A stretch of 64,000 nt of DNA from contig JAPWUV010000003.1 of the NCBI GenBank assembly GCA_028275345.1, forward strand, positions 1 to 64,000. The letters run 5' to 3'. Source of the stretch: a bacterium (GTDB lineage: Bacteria > Zhuqueibacterota > Zhuqueibacteria > Oleimicrobiales > Geothermoviventaceae). Below, in pieces: positions 25,801 to 36,667 of this stretch. The notes below the pieces were generated by a model. It was not told where the DNA came from and searched no databases. It worked only from the letters and a program-made list of their open reading frames with translations. How positions within the stretch are numbered: position 1 is the stretch's first letter; each line of letters opens with the position of its first letter. A program made the position numbers and the translations under genes.

Positions 25801-25828
25801 AGGCCCCGCACAGTTCCTCGCGGGGCCT
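25801..25828 (-). terminator. Hairpin between tRNA-Lys and tmRNA
   Basis: Perfect 9-bp inverted repeat AGGCCCCGC/GCGGGGCCT with an 11-nt loop, followed on the minus strand by only TTGAC. It could terminate the tRNA transcript or be a processing structure upstream of tmRNA. Confidence 0.5.
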
Positions 25829-25832
25829 CCCG

Positions 25833-25905
25833 TGCGTCCACCAGGACTCGAACCTGGAACCCACTGATTAAGAGTCAGTTGCTCTACCAATTGAGCTATG
25901 GACGC
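25833..25905 (-). tRNA. tRNA-Lys (anticodon CTT)
   Basis: 73 nt. Acceptor GCGTCCA pairs with TGGACGC, then discriminator A; D-arm AGCTCAATTGGTAGAGC; anticodon loop CTCTTAA gives CTT; T-arm GGTTCGAGTCC. CCA is not encoded. Adjacent to tRNA-Lys(TTT). Confidence 0.95.
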
Positions 25906-25923
25906 GTTCACCCATCCTGTTCG

Positions 25924-25996
25924 TGAGGGCGGCGGGATTCGAACCCACGACCAACGGCTTAAAAGGCCGCTGCTCTGCCTCCTGAGCTACGCCCTC
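25924..25996 (-). tRNA. tRNA-Lys (anticodon TTT)
   Basis: 73 nt. Acceptor GAGGGCG pairs with CGCCCTC, then discriminator A; D-arm AGCTCAGGAGGCAGAGC; anticodon loop CTTTTAA gives TTT; T-arm GGGTTCGAATCCC. CCA not encoded. First gene after the promoter at 26009-26037. Confidence 0.95.
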
Positions 25997-26008
25997 ACAG
26001 CGAGCGCA

Positions 26009-26037
26009 AATATAACAAAACCAGCTCGGCAAATCAA
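26009..26037 (-). promoter_or_regulatory. Promoter of the tRNA-Lys/tmRNA unit
   Basis: Minus strand TTGATT (26032-26037), 17-nt spacer, TATATT (26009-26014); predicted start point is only a few bases before the first tRNA, as usual for stable RNA genes. Confidence 0.7.
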
Positions 26038-26174
26038 TCGGTTTTTGGGTCCCTCCGCGTAAGCCCCACTCTCCCTTGCACCAGGCCGCCTCCGGAATCC
26101 TGCGAGAGAATTCCCTTGTCTTCCTTGAACGCCTCACCTATCTTCCCGTCCGCTGAACCCGAACGAGGAAGAAC

Positions 26175-26987
26175 ATGAGCTCCATTCCCTTCAACCAACG
26201 TTTGCGGCAGGTGTGTCGTGCGCGCGACTCGCTCCTTTGCGTGGGACTCGATCCCGATCCGGATCGCCTGCCGGCCATCCTGCGGGGAGATATCCTCGCC
26301 TTCAACCGCGCAATCATCGAGGCGACGTCCCCGTTCGCCGCCGCTTTCAAGCTGAATGCCGCCTTCTACGAGGCTCTGGGATCCAAGGGGTGGGCGGTGC
26401 TGGAGGCCACGGTGGCGGCCATCCCGAACGACCTGCTGAAGATCTACGACGCCAAGCGGGCGGACATCGGGAACTCCGCGCGTTTCTACGCCCGAAGCGC
26501 TTTTGCCATCCTCGGCGCCGACGCCGTCACGGCGAACCCCTACATGGGCCACGATGCTGTGGCCCCCTTCCTGGAGGATCCGGCGCGCGGCGCCTTCCTG
26601 CTCTGCCTCACCAGCAACCCCGGGGCGAGTGATCTCCAGTATGTCTCCTCCGAGGGCCGCCGGCTCTACGAGCACGTAGCGCTCCTGGCCCGGAGTTGGA
26701 ACGAGCGGGACAACCTCGGTCTCGTGGTAGGAGCGACGCACCCCGAGCCGCTGGAGACCCTGCGATCGCTCGTACCGGAACTGCCCTTCCTCGTGCCAGG
26801 CATCGGTGTACAGGGCGGGCCCATCGATCGCGTGGTCCCGGCGGCCGTCGATTCGGAGGGACTCGGGGCGATTTTCAATGTGAGTCGCTCCATCCTGTAT
26901 GCCTCCGGCGGCCCCGATTTCGCCGAGGCGGCGGCGAAGGCAGCCGAGTCTTTCCGAAACCAGATCAACCGATACCGTGGGAGGTGA
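26175..26987 (+). CDS. pyrF: Orotidine 5'-phosphate decarboxylase (subfamily 2)
   Basis: 270 residues; last step of UMP synthesis. Catalytic signature IYDAKRADIGNSARFYARSA (Lys and Asp residues) and the class-2 substrate loop KLNAAFYEALGSKGW; phosphate-binding end VGATHPEPL and LVPGIGVQGG. The length and DAKRADIGNSA spelling identify the longer 'PyrF type 2' branch. ATG with GAGGAAGAAC upstream. The stop is followed 3 nt later by pyrE, so the two final UMP steps are translationally coupled. Confidence 0.95.
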   Translation: MSSIPFNQRLRQVCRARDSLLCVGLDPDPDRLPAILRGDILAFNRAIIEATSPFAAAFKLNAAFYEALGSKGWAVLEATVAAIPNDLLKIYDAKRADIGNSARFYARSAFAILGADAVTANPYMGHDAVAPFLEDPARGAFLLCLTSNPGASDLQYVSSEGRRLYEHVALLARSWNERDNLGLVVGATHPEPLETLRSLVPELPFLVPGIGVQGGPIDRVVPAAVDSEGLGAIFNVSRSILYASGGPDFAEAAAKAAESFRNQINRYRGR

Positions 26988-26990
26988 ATC

Positions 26991-27572
26991 TTGGATCGAG
27001 ACGAAGCCCTGCGGATCTTTCGCGAGACAGGCGCTCTCCTCGAAGGACATTTCCTGCTGACCTCCGGCCTCCACAGCCCGCAGTACTTCCAGTGCGCGCT
27101 GGTCCTGCAGTACCCCTGGTACGCGGAACTCTTCTGCCGGGAAATCGCTCGCCATTTCGAGCAGGCCGGGGTGGAGACCGTGATCGCCCCTGCCATGGGC
27201 GGGATCGTGGTCGCCCAAGAGGTGGGAAGGCTGCTGCGCGTGCGAGCCATTTGGGCTGAGCGCGAGTCCGAGCGGATGACCCTCCGCCGCGGCTTTTCGA
27301 TCCGCCCCGGCGAGCGGGTGCTCGTGGTGGAAGACGTCGTGACGACCGGAGGTTCCGTGCAGGAGGTGATGGAACTGGTACGGGCCGGCGGCGGCGAGGT
27401 GGTGGGTGTGGGCGCCATCGTCGATCGCAGCTCCGGCCGGGCCAGCTTCGATGTCCCCTTCGCGGCCGCGTTCGCCATGCACGTCGTTACCTACCGCCCC
27501 GAAGAATGTCCGTTGTGCCGGCAGGGAATCCCCCTGGTGAAGCCCGGGAGCCGCAAGCTGCCGACCAGCTAA
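26991..27572 (+). CDS. pyrE: Orotate phosphoribosyltransferase
   Basis: 193 residues from a TTG start (26991) preceded by GGGAGGTGA that overlaps the pyrF stop. It adds PRPP to orotate to give OMP. The PRPP loop is VLVVEDVVTTGGSVQEVMEL; the N-terminal FLLTSGLHSPQYFQC and APAMGGIVVAQEVGR are typical. The C-terminus has PEECPLCRQGIPLVKPGSR, the CPLC variant common in thermophile-like PyrE. Cytoplasmic dimer expected. Confidence 0.95.
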   Translation: MDRDEALRIFRETGALLEGHFLLTSGLHSPQYFQCALVLQYPWYAELFCREIARHFEQAGVETVIAPAMGGIVVAQEVGRLLRVRAIWAERESERMTLRRGFSIRPGERVLVVEDVVTTGGSVQEVMELVRAGGGEVVGVGAIVDRSSGRASFDVPFAAAFAMHVVTYRPEECPLCRQGIPLVKPGSRKLPTS

Positions 27573-27684
27573 GTCGGTCTTGCGCGCTTCGCGGTCGCGG
27601 CGCGCCACCGGGCTACGCAGATGCGATGGAAAAGCCGAATCGCAAAACGCATCTATCCAGGTTCATCTCGAAAGTTGACCATCG

Positions 27685-28593
27685 ATGTGGGCCGTCATCG
27701 TCAATCCCATCAGCGCGAACGGAAGCACGGGAAAACGCTGGCCACGCACCTCGAGGATCCTGCGCGATCTCTTGCCGCCGTTCCAAGCGAAGCTCACGGC
27801 CGGACCCGGTCACGCGCGGAGCCTGGCCTTCCAGGCGGTCGAGGAAGGTGCCGAAGTCATCCTCGTACACGGAGGAGACGGGACCCTGAACGAAGTAGTC
27901 AACGGGTATCTCTCTCACCCGAAGCACGAGCGCACTGCGTTGGCCCTCCTGCCTCACGGAACCGGCTCCGACTTCGCCAAGACGTTGGAGCTGCCGCGCG
28001 ACCCCGAGAGGGCAGCGACTCAGTTGCTCTCGGGGCACGAAAAACGACTGGATGTGGGGCTGGCCACCTTCCCCGGCCCGCCGCAGGGCGCAAACCAACG
28101 CTATTTCGTGAACATCGCGGATATCGGCTTCGGCGGGGAACTGGTGCAATACGTGAACTCCCGCTCCAAGAGGCTCGGGGGAAAACTGAGTTTTCTGCGG
28201 GGGCTACTGGTCACTCTCCGGCACTACCGAAATAAGAATCTCCGCATTTCCCTCGAGGACGGGGAGACCATGCATGTCGTGGCCAGCTCGGTCATCGTGG
28301 CGAACGGCCAGTACTTCGGGGGCGGAATGTGGGTGGCGCCCCGAGCCTCCCTCACCGACGGCTACCTCGACATCGTGGTGGTCGGCGACGTGACGCGCCG
28401 AGAAGTCATCGCCAACTTGAGCCGCCTATACCGCGGGACGCTTGCCGAACATCCCAAGGTGCAGACCTTTCCGGCCCGCCAGCTGGACGTCGCCTCCGGC
28501 GAAACGACACACGTGGAGATGGACGGCGAGCTTAGCGGCGCCCTTCCTGTGAGCATCAGGATCCAGCCCGAAGCCATCCGATTCCTCTGTTGA
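27685..28593 (+). CDS. YegS/BmrU-type lipid (diacylglycerol) kinase
   Basis: 302 residues. The N-terminal DAGK catalytic domain has VIVNPISANGSTGKRWP, the nucleotide motif VILVHGGDGTLNEVVNGYL and the ALLPHGTGSDFAKTL loop; the C-terminal beta-sandwich includes VNIADIGFGGELVQYVN and VANGQYFGGGMWVAPRASL. It would phosphorylate diacylglycerol or a related lipid at the inner membrane face. It follows pyrE by 112 nt in the same direction. Start ATG/GTG context is weak, so the exact N-terminus is uncertain by a few residues. Confidence 0.88.
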   Translation: MWAVIVNPISANGSTGKRWPRTSRILRDLLPPFQAKLTAGPGHARSLAFQAVEEGAEVILVHGGDGTLNEVVNGYLSHPKHERTALALLPHGTGSDFAKTLELPRDPERAATQLLSGHEKRLDVGLATFPGPPQGANQRYFVNIADIGFGGELVQYVNSRSKRLGGKLSFLRGLLVTLRHYRNKNLRISLEDGETMHVVASSVIVANGQYFGGGMWVAPRASLTDGYLDIVVVGDVTRREVIANLSRLYRGTLAEHPKVQTFPARQLDVASGETTHVEMDGELSGALPVSIRIQPEAIRFLC

Positions 28594-28753
28594 GCTGCAC
28601 CTCCGACCCTCCTCAGGAGGATCCCCGACGGACCGCATCGGAGGAGGATTGGGGTTGATGGTTCGGTCCCCTCCGCGGCATGCGCCTCACGCACGACGCG
28701 CCTCCTGTGCCCCATTTGGCCCGCCACGGGGTACCTGCAACCCTTGGCCGCGC

Positions 28754-29338
28754 TCACGGGAACAGGGCTGGCTTGAGCATCTTCTTGAGCAATTCCCGTG
28801 CACGGAAAATCCGCGCCTTGACGGTCCCGAGGGGGAGGTGGAGGATCTGCGCTATCTCTTCGTAGGACTTCTCCTCCTGGTGGCGGAGGACGATCACCGT
28901 GCGGTAATGCTCCGGAAGACGTTCGATGGCCTCTTGGATCAGCCGATGGCGCTCCGTGCGAAGGAGGCTACCCTCCGGCGTCAGTCCCCGGTCGGGGAGC
29001 TCCCGTTGGACGTCGCCGTCTTTAGCTTCGATGGGCTTGTCCAGGGAAAGTGTGGGGAGCTTCTTCTTACGGAGGGAATCGATGCAGTGATTGATGGCAA
29101 TCTTGTAGAGCCAGGTGGAAAAGGCGAATTCCTCGCTGAAGCTGGGAAGGGCTTGGTACGCCTTGATGAAGCTCTCCTGGACGATGTCCTCGGCCTCCTG
29201 CGGATTCCGTACCATCTTTAAGACGAGATGGTAGAGACCCGGTCGGTACCGCTGGACGATCCACTCAAAGGCCTTGGGATCGCCCTCGATCGCCCGGCGG
29301 ATGAGCTCATGCTCCTTTTCTCGCTGCGCGGCGTCCAC
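28754..29338 (-). CDS. RNA polymerase sigma factor, ECF family
   Basis: 194 residues from a GTG start with GAAGGGAAGGGA upstream. Region 2 (LIRRAIEGDPKAFEWIVQRY, EAEDIVQESFIKAYQALPSF, FSTWLYKIAINHCID) and region 4 (AIERLPEHYRTVIVLRHQEE, SYEEIAQILHLPLGTVKARI) are intact; there is no region 1 or 3. No anti-sigma factor gene is adjacent: the downstream neighbour is convergent and the upstream one is a glycosyltransferase. It heads the gap before the minus-strand polysaccharide run, so it may control envelope or polysaccharide genes, but no target motif was identified. Confidence 0.92.
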   Translation of the reverse strand: MDAAQREKEHELIRRAIEGDPKAFEWIVQRYRPGLYHLVLKMVRNPQEAEDIVQESFIKAYQALPSFSEEFAFSTWLYKIAINHCIDSLRKKKLPTLSLDKPIEAKDGDVQRELPDRGLTPEGSLLRTERHRLIQEAIERLPEHYRTVIVLRHQEEKSYEEIAQILHLPLGTVKARIFRARELLKKMLKPALFP

Positions 29339-29397
29339 TCTGGTATATCCCTTCCCTTCGGGAATCGCACGCGGCCGGCGTCACGACAAGCGCCAGC

Positions 29398-30195
29398 CTA
29401 CGCTTGCGTGTTTCCGGTAGAATCCCTCGCGATCGGCGCCGCAGAAGCCCGCCGACGGAAGAGCCGCGACATCATCCCCAGTAGCCCGTATTTGCAAATG
29501 AGCCAGACTGCCTGGACCCCATGGATCCAACGGACCTTCTTTCCCTCGGCGTAGGATCGACCCCAATAGGACACTCCCACCTCGTAGATGCGGCAGCCGA
29601 GCTGGGCCAATTTCATCGTGACTTCAATCTCGAAGCCAAAGCCATTCTCCCGGAGACGCAGCTGGCTCAGGACATCCCTCCGCAGGGCCTTGAAACAGGT
29701 TTCGACATCGCTGAGGTTGAGGTTCGTGAAGGCATTACAGAGCAAGGTGATCAAGCGATTGCCCACGTAGTGCCAAAAGTACAGGACCCGATGCGGCTCG
29801 CTTCCCACAAACCGGGATCCGTAGACGGCGTCGGCCCTGCCTTGAAGAATCGGCTCGAGGAGACGGGGGTAGTCGCGTGGGTTGTACTCCAAGTCGGCGT
29901 CTTGGATGAGGACCACGTCCCCCGTGGCGTGCGCGAGGGCCGTCCGCACCGCTGCGCCTTTGCCGAGATTTCGTTGGTGACGCAGAGCCCGAACGCGCGC
30001 GTCCTGCACTTCCAGGATCCGTTCCCACGTTCCATCGGTGGAGCCATCGTCAACCACCAGCACCTCCAGATGGTTTCGACCGATCGGCGCTTCCAGCACC
30101 GCGCGGATGACCTGTCCCACCGTGCTCTCTTCATTGAAAGCAGGGATGATCACCGAAATCCGCCGCGGTCCCTGTACAGCCTTGGCTCCTCCCAT
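29398..30195 (-). CDS. Family 2 glycosyltransferase (DPM1/polyprenyl-phosphate hexose synthase type)
   Basis: 265 residues from the ATG at 30195. The GT-A core reads ISVIIPAFNEESTVGQVI, LEVLVVDDGSTDGTWERIL, QDADLEYNPRDYPRLLEPI (DxD-like) and ADAVYGSRFVG, the dolichyl-phosphate mannose synthase branch. No membrane helix after the catalytic domain, so a soluble or peripheral DPM1-like enzyme that charges undecaprenyl phosphate with a hexose. The C-terminus is arginine-rich (RLFRRRASAAP). It follows the phosphoesterase by 20 nt and probably belongs to the polysaccharide transcript. Confidence 0.85.
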   Translation of the reverse strand: MGGAKAVQGPRRISVIIPAFNEESTVGQVIRAVLEAPIGRNHLEVLVVDDGSTDGTWERILEVQDARVRALRHQRNLGKGAAVRTALAHATGDVVLIQDADLEYNPRDYPRLLEPILQGRADAVYGSRFVGSEPHRVLYFWHYVGNRLITLLCNAFTNLNLSDVETCFKALRRDVLSQLRLRENGFGFEIEVTMKLAQLGCRIYEVGVSYWGRSYAEGKKVRWIHGVQAVWLICKYGLLGMMSRLFRRRASAAPIARDSTGNTQA

Positions 30196-30215
30196 CCCCG
30201 AAGCTCCCGCGCCGA

Positions 30216-30686
30216 TCACCTCTTGAACCGGAGGTGCTGGACGCTCACCCCTTCCTCTCCTACCCAGAGCAGGGCGGCACCTGGCCGCACAGCATTCGCC
30301 TTGGCCGTCCCCGGATTGACGTACATACGCCCGTCTTCCCGCCAGCAAGCCTGGGCATGGGTGTGTCCGAAGACGACGACGTGGATTTCCTCCTCCTGCA
30401 AACGCCGCGCTGTCAGCTCTTCCCCAAGGCGATCGAGATTGTGAATCAGAGCGATGGACCGTCCTGCCCAGTGGACAAGGCGGAAGGTCGGGAGAGCCGT
30501 CAGCGACAAGCTCCGGTCCATATTGCCCCGCACGGCAAGGACAGGGGCTAGGACTTCCAGATCCGAGAGTACCACGGGGGAATCGACGTCCCCCGCGTGG
30601 AGGATCAGCTCGACGCCCGCGAACGCCTCGAAGACCTCAGGATGCAGGGAGCCGTGGGTATCGGAAATCAGGCCGATCTTGCCCAA
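30216..30686 (-). CDS. YfcE/MJ0936-type metallophosphoesterase
   Basis: 156 residues from TTG at 30684-30686, in the sequence TGAGTTG that ends the antiporter gene, so translation is coupled. Metal-binding motifs in order: GLISDTHGSLHPE (D-x-H), LILHAGDVDS (GD), VRGNMDRS (GN-D), HN in ALIHNLDRLG, and VVFGHTHAQ (GHTH). Small cytoplasmic phosphodiesterase; natural substrate not known. A related copy is at 50160-50660. The longer open frame upstream overlaps the antiporter and is rejected. Confidence 0.88.
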   Translation of the reverse strand: MGKIGLISDTHGSLHPEVFEAFAGVELILHAGDVDSPVVLSDLEVLAPVLAVRGNMDRSLSLTALPTFRLVHWAGRSIALIHNLDRLGEELTARRLQEEEIHVVVFGHTHAQACWREDGRMYVNPGTAKANAVRPGAALLWVGEEGVSVQHLRFKR

Positions 30687-30687
30687 C

Positions 30688-32118
30688 TCAGCCCACCCCG
30701 AGACCGACCAAGAGATAAAGCAGCAAACTTCCCCCTGCGGCAAGCAGGGCGTAGGGAAGCTGAGTGCGCACATGGTCGATGTGGTCGCAGGCTGAGGCCA
30801 TGGAGGAGATGATCGTCGTGTCCGAAATCGGGGAACAATGATCTCCAAACACCCCACCCCCCAGCACAGCCGCCACGGTAGGAGCGAGTGGGACGTTCAA
30901 GATCTCGGCCATCGGCACCGCGATGGGCATCATGATGGCAAAGGTGCCCCAAGAAGTGCCCGTGGCGAAGGCGATAAGACAGCTTGTAGCGAAGATCACC
31001 GCTGGCACCAGCTTTGGGCTCAGCCAGCGGCCAGCTAGTTGCGCGACGAAAGGGCCCGTCTCAAGCTCTCGGCAAAGCGCCCCGAGAGCGAAGGCACATA
31101 CCATCAGGGCAGCAAGGGGCATCAGTCCGCCCGCTCCCCGCATGAACTGATCGCTGAGCTCGCGCACTCCCATGATCCTCTCGGCCCTGTACAGCACGCC
31201 GGCGACGAAAATGCTGAGGAGCACAGCCCAGAGGACCGCCGTGGAGCCGGAACCGCGCATCAAATTGCCGCCGCCGGTGATCACAAGCCCAGCCGGCATC
31301 GCCATCACTAGCACCGCGATGGGCAGGATCATGTTACGCGCGCGTGGTTGAACCCCCGGCTTCGTATCCACCATGAGGACATCCGTCGACACAAGGGGCT
31401 CCGACCCATCCCAGAGAAGCTTGCCGTCCTCGCGTACCCTCTTCTCCGCCGCGCGCATGGGACCCAGATCCCGGTCCGCGACTACGGTGAAAAGCACCAA
31501 GCCGATGGCGAGAATCGCGTAGAAATTGTAAGGCATGGACCGCAGGAATACCTCCACGGGTGACGCGATCCCCTGCTGCGAAAGAAGTCCGATGACGAAC
31601 GCCCCCCAGGCATTGAGGGGAATGAGGATGCATTTCGGGGCGGAAGTGGAGTCGCAAATGTACGCCAGCTTCTCCCGGCTGATGCGGAGGCGATCGAAGA
31701 GGGGCCTTGAAATAGCACCCGCCACGAGCACGCAGATGCTGGATTCGACGAAGATCACCATGCCCACAAGCCAGGCCAGAAGCCCGGCCTGCCGGCGCGT
31801 TCGCACCCAGCCACGCCCCACCACAAGATCCACAAACCCCTGCATGCCGCCAGAGTATTGCGTATAGACAATGACCACGCCCATGAGGGTGCTGAAGAGA
31901 ACGACCTTGGTGTTATCCGGGTCCTGGAAAACCCGCACTATCGCCTCCACTGCCCGGGCAGCCCCCGCAAGAGGGTTGAATCCCGAAAGGATCGTCCAGC
32001 CCAACCAGATTCCGGTGAAGAGGGAGAGGTACACCTGGCGCGTCCAGATCGCGAGAAGGATGGCAACCAGGGGCGGTACCACCGAAAGCCAGCCAGCCGA
32101 TTGCAAGCCGGACTCCAA
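30688..32118 (-). CDS. NhaC-family Na+/H+ antiporter
   Basis: 476 residues, about 11-12 hydrophobic helices. Family-typical stretches: LSVVPPLVAILLAIWTRQVY, SLFTGIWLGW, GLLAWLVGMVIFVESSICVL, ICDSTSAPKCILIPLNAWGA and TGTSWGTFAIMMPIAVPMAE with GGGVFGDHCSPISDTTIISS near the end. The last motif (GDHCSPISDTT) is the hallmark of the NhaC superfamily. Inner-membrane exchanger of Na+ (or an organic acid) for H+. TTG start inferred at 32118. It lies inside a run of polysaccharide-related genes without an obvious link. Confidence 0.9.
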   Translation of the reverse strand: MESGLQSAGWLSVVPPLVAILLAIWTRQVYLSLFTGIWLGWTILSGFNPLAGAARAVEAIVRVFQDPDNTKVVLFSTLMGVVIVYTQYSGGMQGFVDLVVGRGWVRTRRQAGLLAWLVGMVIFVESSICVLVAGAISRPLFDRLRISREKLAYICDSTSAPKCILIPLNAWGAFVIGLLSQQGIASPVEVFLRSMPYNFYAILAIGLVLFTVVADRDLGPMRAAEKRVREDGKLLWDGSEPLVSTDVLMVDTKPGVQPRARNMILPIAVLVMAMPAGLVITGGGNLMRGSGSTAVLWAVLLSIFVAGVLYRAERIMGVRELSDQFMRGAGGLMPLAALMVCAFALGALCRELETGPFVAQLAGRWLSPKLVPAVIFATSCLIAFATGTSWGTFAIMMPIAVPMAEILNVPLAPTVAAVLGGGVFGDHCSPISDTTIISSMASACDHIDHVRTQLPYALLAAGGSLLLYLLVGLGVG

Positions 32119-32159
32119 TCGCTGCGTTCCGTGACGGCTATCCGTGCCTCAACAGTCCC

Positions 32160-32840
32160 TCAGTGCTCCTCCGAGGCCCCCAGAGCCCGCCGGATCCTGA
32201 GCCTTTCCCGAATGCGGTTGAGCTTCTCGACTTCCTCCGGGCTCAAGGGACGCTCCCCGCCCAGCAGGCGGGCGATGAAGCTGATCTGCGCGAAGTGCTC
32301 CAGGCGTTCCAGCTTCCAAAACGTATCCAGCAAGCTCGAACCCACCGTCACCACGCCGTGATTGGCGAGGAGGAAGGCATCGGCCTTGTGGATGTACTTG
32401 CCCAAAGCCTGGGGCAGCTCCTCAGTGCTCGGCGTCCCGTATTCCACCACGGGAACCGGCCCGAGCGTGAGAACGACCTCCGCCAACACGTTCTTGTCCA
32501 AAGGGACGCCGGCCACCGCGAAAGCGGTACTGAAGAGGGGGTGAGCATGGACGACCGCGCCCACGTCAGGCCGCTCCCGATAGATGTACAAATGCATCGG
32601 AAGCTCCGACGAGGGCTTGTGCGCTCCGCAGCTGAGCACGGATCCCGAAAGATCCACCGTCACCAGCTCCTCGGGGCTCAAGAACCCCTTGCTCACCCCG
32701 GTGGGGGTGATCAGCACCCGCCCGTCATCCAGCCTTACGCTCACGTTGCCGTCGTTGGCGGCGACAAATCCTTTCTGGTAGATCTTGCTGCAGACGTCCA
32801 CGATTTCTTTGCGGAGCCGGTACTCCGAGACGAAGTCCAT
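32160..32840 (-). CDS. Class II aldolase/adducin family protein (fuculose-phosphate aldolase-like)
   Basis: 226 residues from the ATG at 32840. Zn-dependent aldol cleavage of a sugar phosphate is expected. Ligand motifs: GNVSVRLDDGRVLITPTG, the catalytic Glu in SSELPMHLYIY, two His in VVHAHPLFSTAFA, and a third in LLANHGVVTVG. Methylthioribulose-phosphate dehydratase is a possible alternative in this family, but no methionine-salvage genes are nearby. Upstream of the antiporter by 41 nt and downstream of serS. Confidence 0.85.
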   Translation of the reverse strand: MDFVSEYRLRKEIVDVCSKIYQKGFVAANDGNVSVRLDDGRVLITPTGVSKGFLSPEELVTVDLSGSVLSCGAHKPSSELPMHLYIYRERPDVGAVVHAHPLFSTAFAVAGVPLDKNVLAEVVLTLGPVPVVEYGTPSTEELPQALGKYIHKADAFLLANHGVVTVGSSLLDTFWKLERLEHFAQISFIARLLGGERPLSPEEVEKLNRIRERLRIRRALGASEEH

Positions 32841-32927
32841 CGGCGTCCTCCCGCAGGTCATCTGAAACAAACGCCGGCGCCGCCGGCACCGGCGTCAAAC
32901 CGAGTTTCCCGCCCCTGCCCGTCGGGC

Positions 32928-35601
<2,674 letters not shown>

Positions 35602-35623
35602 AGCCCCACTCCCCGAGGACCGA

Positions 35624-36667
35624 CTACGCGGCTGGCCTTTTCCTGTAAAACAGCCCGACCACCGCACCCGTTGCCCATGCCAGATGCATCGTGAGGAAGG
35701 CAAGAGGCAAGACGGGTAGGTAAACCCAGCCTTCCCGCAAGGCGATGTGGATCGAGGCGGCCAAGTTGATAACCGCGTAGGCAGCGACGAGCACGATCAA
35801 AGCGGGCAGGACACTGCCCCTCACGATGCTTGCCACCAAAAGCCCCACCCCCGTGAGAAGAACGAGGGGCGGGAGCACGTGCAGCGGCTTCAATGCGTCC
35901 GGATGCTTTCGCACCACATTGATCCGCTGCACCCCGTACCAGAAGAACTGCTTGGCCAATCGTCCCAGCGTCTTGCGCGGGCAATAGTACGAAATAATGT
36001 CCGGCGAATAGAAAATCCGGTATCCAGCCTTCCGGACCCTCCAGTTGAACTCGGCGTCCTCAGCGATTGGCAATGTCTCATCAAAATAGCCAACCTGGTC
36101 GAAGAGCCACCGCCTGTAGGCGGCGTACACGACGGTATCCACAAAGCGAGACTTCCGCAGATAACGGTAGGGAGCACTGGTGATGCCGAAAGGAGATCCC
36201 ATCGCTAGGCCGATGGCTTTCTGCAGATACGTATGCCCGACGTTGATCTGGGTGCCACCCACCACGGGGGCATCCACCTGATTGAGGTACTCCACGTTCT
36301 TCCGCACGAAATCAGGGCGCACGGTCGTGTGAGACCCGAGGATGATCACCACATCGCTATCCGTGTTGCGGATGCCCACATTGATGTTCGCAGGTGTGAG
36401 CCGCGCCGGATTGTCGAAGAGCCGGATATTCGGGAAGCGGCGGGCATATTCTTCCACCACCTCGCGGCTCCCGTCGGTGGACATCCCATTGACCACCGCG
36501 ATCTGCAGGAGCTCCTGGGGATAATCCTGAGCCAGGAGCGAATCGAGGCAACGGCCGATATTCTCCCTCTCATTGTACATCGGGATGACGATGGCCACCC
36601 GTTCCCGGTACTGCGGCGCTTTCTCGGACAGGGCTCCCGTGCCCTCCGGCCTCGGCATGGAATTCAT
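35624..36667 (-). CDS. Family 2 glycosyltransferase, ExoA/succinoglycan type, membrane-anchored
   Basis: 347 residues. GT-A motifs VAIVIPMYNERENIGRCLDS, VVNGMSTDGSREVV, VVIILGSHTTVRPDF, and the acceptor-side DETLPIAEDAEFNWRVRKAG. Two C-terminal membrane segments (VLPPLVLLTGVGLLVASIV and LPALIVLVAAYAVINLAA) plus another near the end anchor it to the inner membrane, as in ExoA. It would add a sugar to the lipid-linked repeat unit on the cytoplasmic face. The ATG overlaps the aminotransferase TGA (TGATG), so it is translationally coupled to the upstream amino-sugar genes. Confidence 0.9.
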   Translation of the reverse strand: MNSMPRPEGTGALSEKAPQYRERVAIVIPMYNERENIGRCLDSLLAQDYPQELLQIAVVNGMSTDGSREVVEEYARRFPNIRLFDNPARLTPANINVGIRNTDSDVVIILGSHTTVRPDFVRKNVEYLNQVDAPVVGGTQINVGHTYLQKAIGLAMGSPFGITSAPYRYLRKSRFVDTVVYAAYRRWLFDQVGYFDETLPIAEDAEFNWRVRKAGYRIFYSPDIISYYCPRKTLGRLAKQFFWYGVQRINVVRKHPDALKPLHVLPPLVLLTGVGLLVASIVRGSVLPALIVLVAAYAVINLAASIHIALREGWVYLPVLPLAFLTMHLAWATGAVVGLFYRKRPAA

